From Clostridiales bacterium (GTDB lineage Bacteria; Bacillota; Clostridia; Saccharofermentanales; Saccharofermentanaceae): a stretch of DNA of 64,000 nt. The stretch spans positions 1 to 64,000 of the forward strand of contig JAFWPB010000028.1 of the NCBI GenBank assembly GCA_017545245.1, in the 5' to 3' direction. The notes beneath the pieces were generated by a model. That model saw only the letters and a list, made by a program, of their open reading frames with translations. It searched no databases and was not told the DNA's origin. Positions 41,570-51,418 of this stretch are shown here, piece after piece. Positions within the stretch are counted from its first letter, which is position 1; each line of letters opens with the position of its first letter. Both the position numbers and the translations under genes were made by a program.

Positions 41570-42385
41570 ATGGATAACAACTTTTCTTGCAATGTAATAC
41601 AAGACCTTCTGCCTTCTTACGTCGACGGGATCTGCTCGGAGGAAACGGCTGGGATCGTGAAGGCGCACCTTGCGACCTGCGAATCGTGCAGAAGATCTTT
41701 TGAAGCGATGAAACAGGACGACAACACATCGGAAAATACTTCCGCTGCTGCTCCAAAAGCACCCTCGACTGCGGTGAGCGGGACGGCGAAGGTTCGCCCA
41801 TCCAATCCCTCCTCGACCTCTGGCGTAAAGATCGATGAGAAAGCGATCATGCAGAAGGTTAACCGTAAGATGCACAAGAATATGTTGACCAATGCCATCC
41901 TCGGCATCGTGGTCGGGGCGCTTATACTCACACTGGCATTCTTTGCCATCAAGCCCAATAAGACGATCAAATCTTCTGACTACATCGTCTCGTATCAGAA
42001 CATGGACCTGCAGGAACTGATCAATAATTCTTCCCGCACCTATTTCGATTTCCACCTGATCCCGGAAAACAGCGTGCTTGTTTTTGAAGAGGGCAAGAGC
42101 CTTGATGATTGCGAGTTCATCGTAGTTACGATCCCGGGTTACCTGGATGCGAAACTGGCAGTAGATAAGGATTATGTATGTGAAGGTCAGGAAATCTGCG
42201 TGGTAACGATCTCTTCTGATTATGCGATCACCAGTTTCGATGACTCGGTCAAGGCGAATGACGGAGGAAACGTCCTCGTTCTGAGCAACGTGAAAACTCC
42301 GATCTTTGGAGAGAAAACGCAGGGTGGTACGAACCGTGTGTCCATGATCGAACTCTGCCATATTGACGAGGTAGAGAAAAAGTAA
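41570..42385 (+). CDS. Zinc-finger anti-sigma factor
   Basis: The 271-residue protein has an N-terminal anti-sigma zinc-finger domain (CNVIQDLLPSYVDGICSEET, then HLATCESCRR with the H-x3-C-x2-C site). A linker, a single membrane segment at about residues 108-128 and an outer domain follow. It should hold the ECF factor at the membrane until a signal arrives. It is coupled to the sigma gene. A strong terminator follows. Confidence 0.9.
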   Translation: MDNNFSCNVIQDLLPSYVDGICSEETAGIVKAHLATCESCRRSFEAMKQDDNTSENTSAAAPKAPSTAVSGTAKVRPSNPSSTSGVKIDEKAIMQKVNRKMHKNMLTNAILGIVVGALILTLAFFAIKPNKTIKSSDYIVSYQNMDLQELINNSSRTYFDFHLIPENSVLVFEEGKSLDDCEFIVVTIPGYLDAKLAVDKDYVCEGQEICVVTISSDYAITSFDDSVKANDGGNVLVLSNVKTPIFGEKTQGGTNRVSMIELCHIDEVEKK

Positions 42386-42440
42386 AATCAGCAAGGTCCG
42401 GAAAGTCCGCCCCGACTTTCTTCCTTATAAGTCGAATTGA

Positions 42441-42490
42441 AGGCAAGGCACGGAAGTGGCAGAAACCGCTTGGGTGCCTTGCTTCTTTTA
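42441..42490 (+). terminator. Terminator of the sigma/anti-sigma operon
   Basis: AGGCAAGGCAC pairs with GTGCCTTGC around an inner GTGG/CCGC stem, then TTCTTTTATTT. Its right arm overlaps the -35 region of the next promoter. Confidence 0.8.
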
Positions 42491-42508
42491 TTTGCATACT
42501 GCTATAAT
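42479..42508 (+). promoter_or_regulatory. Promoter of the PAP2 gene
   Basis: TTGCTT, an 18-nt spacer and TATAAT at 42503. It places the transcription start after 42510 and so excludes upstream start codons of the following frame. Confidence 0.6.
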
Positions 42509-42545
42509 GCTAGAGGAAAAGTTCTTCTTGAAAAGGGGCGTAGTA

Positions 42546-43274
42546 GTGGAAAAGAAGATCAGAAATCACCAGGAGGCAGCATTCCAGACGGCAGGTGCCA
42601 ACACTCTGTATCGTGAATCCTTCATAAAGAGGGTCCTTCCGAAGCATATGCTGATTCCGCTTATCATCCTGATCATCGGAAATTTCTCCACCTATTACGG
42701 ACCACACTATATTAACGTGCTGCTCGGACGTTCCTATGTGAACATGACCAGTCATCTGGATGAGAAGATCACGGTCCTTCCGGCTTTCACGATTATTTAT
42801 GTCCTGGCTTTCCCATTCTGGTATCTGACCACATATTTCTACCTTCGCAAAGATGGCGAACACGCTTTCCGTTTTTCGCTTTCCAATCTCTGTGCGAAGC
42901 TGGCCTGTGCGGCAATTTTTATCCTGATCCCGTCCACACTGGTACGTCCGACATTGGAAGGTTCCGGCATTGGCGTGCATCTTCTCAGCTTTATCTACAG
43001 AAGCGACGCGCCGACGAACCTTTTCCCGTCGATCCACTGCCTGGAGAGCTGGTTCTGCTTCCGATGCTTATCGGATGAACGGAGCGTTCCGCTTTTCATC
43101 AAGCTCTTCTCGCTGCTTTTCGCTGTATTGATCTGCATGTCGACGGTTTTTACGAAGCAGCATGTGCTTATGGACATCCCTGCGGGGATCCTTCTGGCGG
43201 AGATCTTCTGGCGCCTGAACAGCCTCCATCTAATCCGCCGTTTTAACCGAAAACTCGGGCAGATGTTCCTGTAA
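42546..43274 (+). CDS. PAP2-superfamily membrane phosphatase/phosphotransferase
   Basis: The 242-residue protein has six membrane segments and the PAP2 motifs PSIHCLESW and STVFTKQHVLMDIPAG (the second His and the Asp of the catalytic site). The first motif (KxxxxxxRP) is weak, as in the inositol-phosphorylceramide-synthase-like branch. It removes or transfers a lipid-linked phosphate at the outer membrane face. GTG 42546 follows AAAAGGGGCGTAGTA and lies after the promoter. Confidence 0.82.
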   Translation: MEKKIRNHQEAAFQTAGANTLYRESFIKRVLPKHMLIPLIILIIGNFSTYYGPHYINVLLGRSYVNMTSHLDEKITVLPAFTIIYVLAFPFWYLTTYFYLRKDGEHAFRFSLSNLCAKLACAAIFILIPSTLVRPTLEGSGIGVHLLSFIYRSDAPTNLFPSIHCLESWFCFRCLSDERSVPLFIKLFSLLFAVLICMSTVFTKQHVLMDIPAGILLAEIFWRLNSLHLIRRFNRKLGQMFL

Positions 43275-43281
43275 ATCCTAC

Positions 43282-43310
43282 TTGCCATAAGAATAGGGGA
43301 AAAGTATAAT
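43282..43310 (+). promoter_or_regulatory. Promoter of the 43369 lipoprotein gene
   Basis: TTGCCA, a 17-nt spacer and TATAAT: a close match to the housekeeping consensus, 58 nt before the ATG. Confidence 0.8.
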
Positions 43311-43368
43311 TATTCTTTGGTATGATACATATTCCATTATTATTACATATGCAGGAGAGGGACAGGCT

Positions 43369-44595
43369 ATGAAGACTTTTGTAAAGAAAGTGGCCGTGGT
43401 ACTTGCGAGCGCCATTATGCTCGGATCTTTGACAGGCTGTGATTCCAACAAGTGGAAAGAAGAAGCGGCCAGTGCTTTGCCAGCTGCTTTTGACGATGCA
43501 TCGATCGGTACATTTTACGCACAAGGCGAGGTGTTTACATACCCGCTGAAAGTGAAAGATATGTTGGATGGGGGCTATAAATATCCAAAAGATATCAAAG
43601 ATATAGACGACGAGACACTGGACTATAACTGGTCTACCGGTGCGCTCGAACTGGGTTCCAAATCGAATTCCAAGAAGGTCGTGGAGATCAAGGCGATCAA
43701 TATCGACAAAGAGACACTGAATCTCAAGGAATGCTGGATCGAGAAGCTTTCCATGAACAAGAATTCCGGAAACATCATGCTTCCGGGAGGAATCACGATC
43801 GGTCAGGAATTCTCCAGCAAAGAAGAGTTCGAACAGGCAATCCCGAAGGCTTTCCTTGCGAAAGCACCGACTGAGGATGACAGCATCTTCAATTACAAGG
43901 CTTCCTTCGTATCGAAAGAGAAGTATGTCTGCACGATGAACCTGCAGCTTAAAGAATCAGGCACAAGTAAGTTCTCTCTGTACCAGATCATCTTTGAAAG
44001 CGAGTACTATTTTGAATCCGGATATTTCCTCGATTCCGAAGTAAAAGCAATCATGAACAAAGATTTCGAAGAATATTCGAAGCTCTTCGATGACGATCCG
44101 GAAGCATTCGCCAAGGACTGGAGAGAAACTTCACTGAGAAATGTCCTTTATCTCTATGGCTTCACACCGGACAAGCTGACAGATGAGCAGTATGCGAAAA
44201 TGGATGCGTACTTCTCAACGATCATGAAGGACGTGAAGTGGGAATTCACGGATAATGGAGAAGATATCAGCGTGACCTTCAGCTATCCGGACATCATTGA
44301 TACAGTCCTCGAGGACGCTTTCAATGCGGCTCTGGAGAGCTACACGAAGACGGATGTCACAGTTGATGATATGAAGGTCGATCAGGATCTGATCAATGCT
44401 TTCATCGATAACATCTGCAATAGTGATAAAGAAATCACATTGAAGACAGACGGTAAGTTGACTTTCAAGAAGATCGAAGGCGAGACCATCTCTTCTGACG
44501 ACTTCTCCGACCTGACGATCTCGATGTTCGGCCTTTATGAGCCGATCCTGTCGATCCGCGAAGACGACACTACCTCCACCACTACGGAGTCCTGA
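43369..44595 (+). CDS. Lipoprotein of unknown function
   Basis: The 408-residue precursor has a lipobox (GSLTGC, Cys 24). The mature domain is rich in Asp, Glu and Lys and contains no family motif I recognise. The stretch GITIGQEFSSKEEFEQAIPK recalls small clostridial lipoproteins that bind nothing known. A Thr-rich tail (TTSTTTES) closes the protein. It is a single-gene unit with a strong promoter and its own terminator, read convergently with the arabinofuranosidase. Confidence 0.8.
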   Translation: MKTFVKKVAVVLASAIMLGSLTGCDSNKWKEEAASALPAAFDDASIGTFYAQGEVFTYPLKVKDMLDGGYKYPKDIKDIDDETLDYNWSTGALELGSKSNSKKVVEIKAINIDKETLNLKECWIEKLSMNKNSGNIMLPGGITIGQEFSSKEEFEQAIPKAFLAKAPTEDDSIFNYKASFVSKEKYVCTMNLQLKESGTSKFSLYQIIFESEYYFESGYFLDSEVKAIMNKDFEEYSKLFDDDPEAFAKDWRETSLRNVLYLYGFTPDKLTDEQYAKMDAYFSTIMKDVKWEFTDNGEDISVTFSYPDIIDTVLEDAFNAALESYTKTDVTVDDMKVDQDLINAFIDNICNSDKEITLKTDGKLTFKKIEGETISSDDFSDLTISMFGLYEPILSIREDDTTSTTTES

Positions 44596-44619
44596 TCACT
44601 TAACAAGAACAAAAGAAGA

Positions 44620-44658
44620 GGCGTCCCGAAGTTAAATCACATTCGGGGCGCCTTTTAT
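44620..44658. terminator. Terminator between the lipoprotein and arabinofuranosidase genes
   Basis: GGCGTCCCGAA pairs with TTCGGGGCGCC; TTTTATT follows on the plus strand and TCTTCTTTTG on the minus strand, so it can serve both convergent genes. Confidence 0.85.
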
Positions 44659-44700
44659 TATGCTTTTTCAAAAGAACTGCTGCCTGAGCTTTGCGGGAAA

Positions 44701-46326
44701 TCAGAGGCTGATCTTGATCACGTTCCAGGAGAGCGGCTTGACGTGCGTCTCGAAAAGTCCGTTACAGAACTGCGCGTCAGAAACGACTTTAGGAGTAAAG
44801 ATTGCGTCGTTGCCCGGTTCGCTCTTCAGGGAAAGATCCTCGCTGGCAATCTCGGTGTGTTCATAGGAGACCGGAGTCTGCTCCGATCCATCCTCGGGAT
44901 GCTGCACGAAAGCACGAAGGTCGATCGTTGCCGGGTAAGTTTCTGATTCGTGACGGTTGATCACGAAGACTGTCAGCACACTGCCGGCTTCATTCCAAGC
45001 GCAGGCGCTGTCTATGTAGGAGATACCGTCTTTTCCGGTATATTGGGAAGTATCGTCGATGGCGTATCCCGGAAGATCGAATGTCTCGGAATCGACTTTT
45101 ACCTGCATGGAAGTGCCGCGCGCCAGAGTCAGAAGCTGCATGAAGCAGTAGTGCGATGCTGTCTTCCAGACGGTATCGTGGTTCGAAGCGCAGAGTGCGG
45201 AAAGACCACCGGTCATGCAGCCGATCTTTACACGGTCAGCATGGCGAAGGAGAGCAAGCTGGATCGATGCCATGGAAAGCATATGCTCCATATCTCCTCC
45301 CGGGAATTTGAAATCAGGCATATTATCCGGATCATGAAGGACATACTTTCTATCCGGGTTCACGCGATAGTGGACACGGGCCATATTGTAACGTCCCCAG
45401 CCGGGATTGAGTGGCTGGTTCTCACGGATCATCGCGCCGAATTCATCAAACGAGAGCATCATCTTTTTCGGTGAACGGTGCTTCGAAGCCACATAATCGA
45501 ACATGGCGACTTCAGTGTTGATGTAATCCTCGTAGTAGACGGAACCACCGAGAAGGGCGAGCATGTCTCCCGGAGGCGCACTGTGATAGTGGTGTACGGA
45601 AACATAGTCTACGACATCGTAGCACTGGTCGAGTACTTTTTCATCCCACTCCGGGAAATGCTCCATAAAAGGAGCGGAAGAGCCGCACACGGCCGTCTTG
45701 ATCTTCGGGTCGATCCACTTCATGGCTTTCGAAAGTTCGTGGCAGTGGATACCATATCCGGCCGGATCTTTCTCCCAGGATCCGAGCTGCCAGTGTCCAT
45801 CCATCTCGTTTCCGAGATACCAGGTATCTACACCATAGGGCTTCTCATGACCATTCTTGATACGCAGGTCCGACCAGTACGTGCCGCCCTCATGGTTTGT
45901 ATATTCAACACAGTCCATCGCGTCCTGCATCGTGCCGGTACCGAAGTTCACCGTATAAAGCGGTGCAGTACCTACTTTTTCTGCCCACTGGAGATATTCG
46001 TCATGACCGACCTCATTGGTGATGTACTGATACCAGGCCGGGTCGAGATGGACCTTGCGCTGGTCTTTCGGTCCGATGGAATCCTTCCACTGCCAGGCAG
46101 ATACATAGTTTCCGCCCGGAAGACGCACAGCTGGAAGACCGGTTGCCGCCAGAGCCTTGATGAAATCCTGACGGAAGCCTTGTTCATCTGCAGTCGGATG
46201 TTTCGGATTATACATGGTTCCGTTGACCATGGTTCCGATTGGTTCTAGAAAAGCACTGAACAACCGTGGAGAAATCTCTCCGATCCGAAAGTCCGGGTGA
46301 ATGGTGATCCTTGCGCGTCTGCCCAT
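44701..46326 (-). CDS. GH51 alpha-L-arabinofuranosidase
   Basis: The 541-residue enzyme has PRLFSAFLEPIG at the start of the barrel, VRLPGGNYVSAWQWKDSIGP, the acid/base Glu 174 in TWYLGNEMDGHW and the nucleophile Glu 295 in MLSFDEFG. A C-terminal beta-sandwich completes it. There is no signal peptide, so it acts inside the cell on imported arabino-oligosaccharides from plant hemicellulose or pectin. The start is ATG 46326 with AAAGGAGGATTTCACT upstream. A MATE exporter gene lies just upstream in the same direction. Confidence 0.95.
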   Translation of the reverse strand: MGRRARITIHPDFRIGEISPRLFSAFLEPIGTMVNGTMYNPKHPTADEQGFRQDFIKALAATGLPAVRLPGGNYVSAWQWKDSIGPKDQRKVHLDPAWYQYITNEVGHDEYLQWAEKVGTAPLYTVNFGTGTMQDAMDCVEYTNHEGGTYWSDLRIKNGHEKPYGVDTWYLGNEMDGHWQLGSWEKDPAGYGIHCHELSKAMKWIDPKIKTAVCGSSAPFMEHFPEWDEKVLDQCYDVVDYVSVHHYHSAPPGDMLALLGGSVYYEDYINTEVAMFDYVASKHRSPKKMMLSFDEFGAMIRENQPLNPGWGRYNMARVHYRVNPDRKYVLHDPDNMPDFKFPGGDMEHMLSMASIQLALLRHADRVKIGCMTGGLSALCASNHDTVWKTASHYCFMQLLTLARGTSMQVKVDSETFDLPGYAIDDTSQYTGKDGISYIDSACAWNEAGSVLTVFVINRHESETYPATIDLRAFVQHPEDGSEQTPVSYEHTEIASEDLSLKSEPGNDAIFTPKVVSDAQFCNGLFETHVKPLSWNVIKISL

Positions 46327-46347
46327 AGTGAAATCCTCCTTTTATGC

Positions 46348-47760
46348 TTATGCTTTTGCTGTTTCTGTTTCGTTATCTCCGGTTGAGATTTTCTTGATCC
46401 ACTTCCTTCCCCGGAGTCGGAGTACACACCAGATCGTCTTGGCGATCTGGTCAGACTTCAGGCAGAAGTAGATCCAGAAAGGTGAAAAGTGCAAAACGAA
46501 ACCGGCCAGAAGTCCAAGCGGGATGGCCAGTACCCAAAGGAAAATGTTATCTGCCAGCATCAGCATGGTCGTGTCACCGCCGCCGCGGAGCACGCCTTTG
46601 GTCATGATGCTGTTCGTTGCCTGGAAAACAATGATCAGACTGATCGCGTTCAGAAGCTGATATGCGATCGAGACTGCCTCAGGTGTGGTTTCCTTACCAT
46701 AGGAGGCAATAACAGGTGTCTTTGTAAAGAAGATGAAGAGTGCCGAAAGAAATCCCAGTCCGAGTCCCAGACCCAGGAAGAGCCAGCCCTGTTCTTCCGC
46801 TTTGTCCCGCTTTCCATGTCCCAAGGTCTGACCGGTGATGATCGCACCTGCCTGGCAGACCCCCTGGATAATGACGGTACTGAGCTGCTGGGTAACCGTC
46901 GTAATGGAATTTGCCGCAACAAAATCACCGCCCAGGTGACCGATTACCATCGTTACGGTGTTACTTCCCAATGCCAGGATGGCGTCACTGACAAGGACCG
47001 GAATGCAGACACGTACATATTCGTGAAGCAGGGAACGTGTTTTCATGAAGAAGTGATGGATCCGGTAACCGATCCTCTTATCGTAGATGACGAGGTAAAG
47101 AAGATCTGCCATAGCCTCGCAGACGCGGGCAATGAAAGTAGCGATCGCAGCACCGGCAATGCCCATTTTCGGTGCACCGAAATGACCGAAGATGAGAATG
47201 TAGTTTCCGCAGAGATTGACTACGAGTGCACCAAGCGAAACATAAAGAGGGAAACGGGATTGTCCTACACTTCGCAGCACAATGGCTGTAACGAGGGAAA
47301 TACCGAGGAAGAAGAATGTCAGCGTAGAATAGATGAGATAGGTAGAACCCAGATCGATCAGCGCGGCCTCACTTGTGTAGGACCGCATGATAAGACGCGG
47401 TATCGTACAGGCGCCGATCGCGAATATCGTTGCAAAGGCAAGCATCAGACGAAACATCAACGTGATGGTCTGCTTCAGTGCTTTTTCCGCCTGCTCCACT
47501 TCGGTATTGGCTTTCTTCATGCCATAGTAGCGGGAAACCAGGACGGATGCGCCCATACCCAGTCCCATGCAGAAGATCTGGAAAAACATGACGTAGGCGT
47601 TGGCCAGAGAAGCGGCCGAAAAAGTATCCATCGAATAATGGCTGAGCATAATATTGTCGAGCATACCGACGAGCACCGTGACCAAGGTCTGAAGTGCAAT
47701 CGGAAATCCTAAAACAAAAACGCTTTTATAGAAAGCTTCGTCTTTCTTAAACAGTTTCAT
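46348..47760 (-). CDS. MATE-family efflux transporter
   Basis: The 470-residue protein has twelve hydrophobic segments in two homologous halves, with VLVGMLDNIMLSHYS near the start and GVLRGGGDTTMLMLADN in the second half, typical of MATE (NorM/DinF-like) cation-coupled drug or metabolite exporters. ATG 47760 is used; a TTG six codons earlier is an alternative, and ribosome binding sites are weak for both. It shares direction with a second MATE gene upstream. The substrate is unknown. Confidence 0.9.
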   Translation of the reverse strand: MKLFKKDEAFYKSVFVLGFPIALQTLVTVLVGMLDNIMLSHYSMDTFSAASLANAYVMFFQIFCMGLGMGASVLVSRYYGMKKANTEVEQAEKALKQTITLMFRLMLAFATIFAIGACTIPRLIMRSYTSEAALIDLGSTYLIYSTLTFFFLGISLVTAIVLRSVGQSRFPLYVSLGALVVNLCGNYILIFGHFGAPKMGIAGAAIATFIARVCEAMADLLYLVIYDKRIGYRIHHFFMKTRSLLHEYVRVCIPVLVSDAILALGSNTVTMVIGHLGGDFVAANSITTVTQQLSTVIIQGVCQAGAIITGQTLGHGKRDKAEEQGWLFLGLGLGLGFLSALFIFFTKTPVIASYGKETTPEAVSIAYQLLNAISLIIVFQATNSIMTKGVLRGGGDTTMLMLADNIFLWVLAIPLGLLAGFVLHFSPFWIYFCLKSDQIAKTIWCVLRLRGRKWIKKISTGDNETETAKA

Positions 47761-47863
47761 GAAATACTTTCTTGCCAATACTTAAATTAACCCTAAACAC
47801 CCAATACAGAAAGATATTCTATCACAGACAAACTGCGCAGAATACCCGATAAAATATAGAAAA

Positions 47864-49213
47864 TCAGTAGTGGTAATTCTTTCTCTTTTTGACAAGCAGG
47901 AAAATCGTGACAATCAGGGCTAAGATCTCTGCGGTAAGGCTTGCTGCCCAGACGCCATTGAGATCGAAGAACATAGGCAGGATGATGATGGCAAGAACCT
48001 CAAAAAGCAAGGTTCGAAGAAAAGAGATAAAAGCCGAAATCTTACTGTTGTGGAGCGCGGTGAAAAACGCGGAAGTGAAGACGGCCAGTCCCATGACCAT
48101 ATAAGATTTACTGTGCAGCGCAAATCCCTCTTCCGTCATTTTCAGAAGTGCTTCGTCATGTCCGAAGAATAATTTGGCAAAAGGACCTTCGATGCAGAGT
48201 GCGATGCCATAGAGCACAAATCCCATCACAACGACAAAGATCGCGCTCCGGCGGAATGTCTCGTGCAGTTCATTATAGGCTTTTTCTTCGTACTGGAAAC
48301 TGAATATCGGTGCGGAACCGACGGCAAATCCCAAAAAGACTGCGCCGAATAAGAATCCTACGTTCATGAGTACGCCATACGCAGCGACACCGTTCATGCC
48401 GGCGAGCTGCATGAGTTTGTAGTTATACATGACACTGGCCAGAGGATGGAAGATCTCGCTGACAAACTCTGAAGCACCGTTCCAGCAGACAGGGCCGAGA
48501 ATATGCTTGATAAAGCGGGGACGTACGAAGTGGATATCGATATTTTTACTTAATGCGATATAAAAGAACGGCGCAATACCGCCGACATACTGGGAAACCG
48601 CGGTAGCAAAGGCGGCACCGGAGACGCCCTGGTCAAGAAGTCCGACAAAAACAAAGTCCAGCACGAGGTTCAGTGCGGCGGAGGTGAGAGTGATCATGAG
48701 ACCGACCTTCGGGTGCTCGGCAGCAGTCAGAAAACTCTGGAAAACATTCTGCAGAATGTAAAGCGGCACACAGGCGATCAGGATACGTCCGTATTTCAGG
48801 CAGATCGGGAGCATCTCGGAATCGGCACCCATGATCTTCGCGATCGGCTCGAGAAGAAAATCACCGAGTGCGGCCAGGATCAGGGAACCGATGATAGAAA
48901 CGAAAGTCAGGAACGAAAAGTACTGGCTGGCTTTTTCTTTCTCATTTCGTGCCAGAGCCTGGGCGATCACGGCACTTCCGCCACCGCCGATCATGTAGGC
49001 AATTGCTCCGATCAGAAGTGGAAGCGGAGTGATGAGTGTGACTGCGGCAAAAGCTTCTTTACCGACGTAGTTATTGATATAGAGACCGTCGACCACACCA
49101 TACATGGATGTGAAAAGCATCATCAGGATCGTAGGAATAACGAAACGGAATAAACGTCCGTATGTGAAATGGTCTGATAAATGAATACGCTTGCTAGTAA
49201 TGCCGTGGCTCAT
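47864..49213 (-). CDS. MATE-family efflux transporter (second copy)
   Basis: The ~449-residue protein has twelve hydrophobic segments; RFVIPTILMMLFTSMYGVVD and GGGGSAVIAQALARNEKEKA place it in the MepA-like MATE branch. It is not a close paralogue of the 46348 protein. ATG 49213 is chosen because CGGGGACATGGGGTTT gives it a spaced ribosome binding site. Longer frames reach 49318. It diverges from the PASTA lipoprotein gene. Confidence 0.88.
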   Translation of the reverse strand: MSHGITSKRIHLSDHFTYGRLFRFVIPTILMMLFTSMYGVVDGLYINNYVGKEAFAAVTLITPLPLLIGAIAYMIGGGGSAVIAQALARNEKEKASQYFSFLTFVSIIGSLILAALGDFLLEPIAKIMGADSEMLPICLKYGRILIACVPLYILQNVFQSFLTAAEHPKVGLMITLTSAALNLVLDFVFVGLLDQGVSGAAFATAVSQYVGGIAPFFYIALSKNIDIHFVRPRFIKHILGPVCWNGASEFVSEIFHPLASVMYNYKLMQLAGMNGVAAYGVLMNVGFLFGAVFLGFAVGSAPIFSFQYEEKAYNELHETFRRSAIFVVVMGFVLYGIALCIEGPFAKLFFGHDEALLKMTEEGFALHSKSYMVMGLAVFTSAFFTALHNSKISAFISFLRTLLFEVLAIIILPMFFDLNGVWAASLTAEILALIVTIFLLVKKRKNYHY

Positions 49214-49375
49214 AAACCCCATGTCCCCGTTGACAGATAATTGTTCCGGAATACTTCGGATAGGATGTCTTTCTTCGGAAAAACACCCCGATATTCTAGA
49301 TAAGTGTACAAAAAACAACAGTAGAATACAAGAAAGACAATTGCTAAAATGGAAACATATCGGGGGGTATCAGCA

Positions 49376-50218
49376 ATGAAGAGTAGAGTTTTCAGAATAA
49401 TCATATTATCCATAGTGACGGCATTGGCGTTCTCTTGCTTTTCTGCATGCCGCAAGAGAAATACGACGCGCAGTTCCAAAGAGCAAGAAGTGACTGCGTC
49501 TGAAGATATAGAGGAAGGATTGGAAAAGGTGAAGGAACCCGCCAAGGAGACGGAGCCTCGGGAGATGCCGACTCTGGAGAGACCGACAGACACACCCACT
49601 CCTGTTCCGACGGACACGCCGACTCCGACCCCAACGAATACGCCTACGCCGACGAATACACCTACACCATCGCCTTCGCCAACTCCTTCTCCGACCCCGA
49701 CGCCGGTGACATACAAGCTTCAGCTGGACATCTCCTATGCGAAAAATATCATCCTGGCGAAGTACTCGATCAGTCTCTATGTTGATGGCAATAAGATTGC
49801 CATGATCGAACACGGCAAAGATTACCTTCAGGAGGTGACACTCACCCCTGGCGAACACGAGATCCGTCTGGAGAAGTGGGGCGATGATTCGGTATCCAAC
49901 ACGATTAACGTTACCGTGAAGCGGGACAGCACCCTGATATGTGAGATCAAGTCACACCTGAATGAGATCGAGATCGTAAATATCAGGACCGTGGATTCAT
50001 TAAATGAAACCGATGCGACCATGCCGGATGTGACCGAACTTCGTCTCGATAAGGCAATCGACAAACTGGAAGAAGCCGGATTTACGAATATTTCGACACG
50101 CTCGGAAGGAACGATCATCATCAAGAGCAACTGGGTCGTGACTGAGCAGAATATTCAGGCCGGAAGCAAAGTGAACCGGACAAGTGAAGTCATCCTGACC
50201 TGCGTCAAGGACGCGTGA
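49376..50218 (+). CDS. Lipoprotein with Thr-Pro linker and PASTA domain
   Basis: The 280-residue precursor has a lipobox-like SCFSAC. An acidic stretch follows, then a TPTP/TNTP repeat linker of about 45 residues, a PEGA-like domain (SISLYVDGNKIAMIEHGKDY, TLTPGEHEIRLEKWG) and a C-terminal PASTA domain (MPDVTELRLDKAIDKLEEAG, then SKVNRTSEVILTC). PASTA domains bind muropeptides or beta-lactams; the Pro-rich linker would span the wall. The start follows CGGGGGGTATCAGCA. Confidence 0.85.
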   Translation: MKSRVFRIIILSIVTALAFSCFSACRKRNTTRSSKEQEVTASEDIEEGLEKVKEPAKETEPREMPTLERPTDTPTPVPTDTPTPTPTNTPTPTNTPTPSPSPTPSPTPTPVTYKLQLDISYAKNIILAKYSISLYVDGNKIAMIEHGKDYLQEVTLTPGEHEIRLEKWGDDSVSNTINVTVKRDSTLICEIKSHLNEIEIVNIRTVDSLNETDATMPDVTELRLDKAIDKLEEAGFTNISTRSEGTIIIKSNWVVTEQNIQAGSKVNRTSEVILTCVKDA

Positions 50219-50257
50219 TATGAGAAAAGAAAACATCGAGAAGCTATGATCAGAAAA

Positions 50258-50287
50258 GAAGATCCGGTACTTTCGTTCCGGATCTTC
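50258..50287 (+). terminator. Hairpin after the PASTA lipoprotein gene
   Basis: Perfect 10-bp stem GAAGATCCGG / CCGGATCTTC. The following T run is weak (GAGGGTTT). Confidence 0.55.
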
Positions 50288-50474
50288 GAGGGTTTATGGA
50301 AAAAAGAGGTTTGAGGTGTTATTTACAAGAAGCTTTCTATCTTGCAATTTCATTATGAAACTCGAACCTTAAATGAACCTTAAAGATAGTATTTTGTTTT
50401 TTTAGTAGATGGTGCATAATTACACTGATAATAATATAGACAGCTTATGTATGCGGTAAAAGGAGAAGAAACGT

Positions 50475-51302
50475 ATGAAGAAAAGTAAACTAACAAGTGC
50501 TTTGGCAGTATTGATGGCACTGGGAATGGCACTTTCTGCCTGCTCGAAGAGTTCGAAGGAGTCAACCAGAACCAATCATAAGGCGGATTCCACGAAGGAA
50601 GAAACAGAAGAAACTGACGAAGAAGAGACAAAGAAAACGAAGAAGACGAAGGCGACTACGGAAGAAACGACCGAAGAGCCAACGACAGAGGCGACTACAG
50701 AAGAAACGACAACAGAGGAGACCACGACGGAGGAGACAACCACAGAGGCTACCACAAAAGAAATCACGACTGCAGAAACCACTATGCCTGCAGATGATAA
50801 TGCTTCTTTCTATGAGACTGTACGCATCCGTTGTGCGGTTACGAATGAATGGAAACACGCTGCCGGTAATGATGGCGTGACACATTATTTTTATATCGAC
50901 CAGTCATCTGCTTCCCAGTTCATGATGGTCACCGGTATGAAGGACGCACTTCAGCCTGCTCTTGCAGCAGACCTGACTGCATCGGATTTTGAGGGATTTG
51001 AAGCATCCGTTCTGGAAGGATTCTTCTCTACCGCATCGTTTACAAGTCATACGATCACCAGTGATGAGAGATATGAAACAGACGATTTCTGGATCGCAAG
51101 CATCGAATATGATGGCGTATACGAAGGCATCAATGCATCCGGTGACGAAGTAAAAACATACATGGACATCCATCTTGATAGAAAGACCGGTGACGTGTAC
51201 ATGATCGTCCTGATGACCCTGAAGAGCAACAGCGCGGATGTACAGGAAGGCATCGTGGCCAAGTACAGACAGACAGTAGACAGCATTACGAAAATCTCTT
51301 GA
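50475..51302 (+). CDS. Lipoprotein with Thr/Glu-rich linker
   Basis: The 275-residue precursor has a lipobox (ALSAC, Cys 23). Residues ~25-105 are almost only Thr, Glu, Lys and Ala (TTEETTTEE units), a spacer likely O-glycosylated or wall-spanning. A ~165-residue domain of unknown family follows. GGAGAAGAAACGT precedes the ATG. The DNA of the linker is a degenerate tandem repeat of GAGACNACN units, which could vary in length between strains. Confidence 0.82.
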   Translation: MKKSKLTSALAVLMALGMALSACSKSSKESTRTNHKADSTKEETEETDEEETKKTKKTKATTEETTEEPTTEATTEETTTEETTTEETTTEATTKEITTAETTMPADDNASFYETVRIRCAVTNEWKHAAGNDGVTHYFYIDQSSASQFMMVTGMKDALQPALAADLTASDFEGFEASVLEGFFSTASFTSHTITSDERYETDDFWIASIEYDGVYEGINASGDEVKTYMDIHLDRKTGDVYMIVLMTLKSNSADVQEGIVAKYRQTVDSITKIS

Positions 51303-51418
51303 TCCTTTGGTTCTGAGAGCATAAGAGATTCAGAACTCCTGATACTCTGCAGACAAGATGAATCACAAGTGCTTTTGTGATAGAATGTTCACGGTATTTT
51401 TTGCAGGGGGGAGAGTAT

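Noticed and set aside
46489..47712. 407-codon open frame opposite the first MATE gene
   Set aside because: Antisense of a membrane protein gene, with a hydrophilic repetitive composition and no start signal. The same holds for frames opposite guaA (36643-37494) and the CoA ligase (56809-57948).
50620..50790. Thr/Glu repeat DNA as a phase-variation switch
   Set aside because: The units are degenerate and in frame; no homopolymer or perfect tandem repeat able to switch the reading frame is present. Length variation is possible but not shown.
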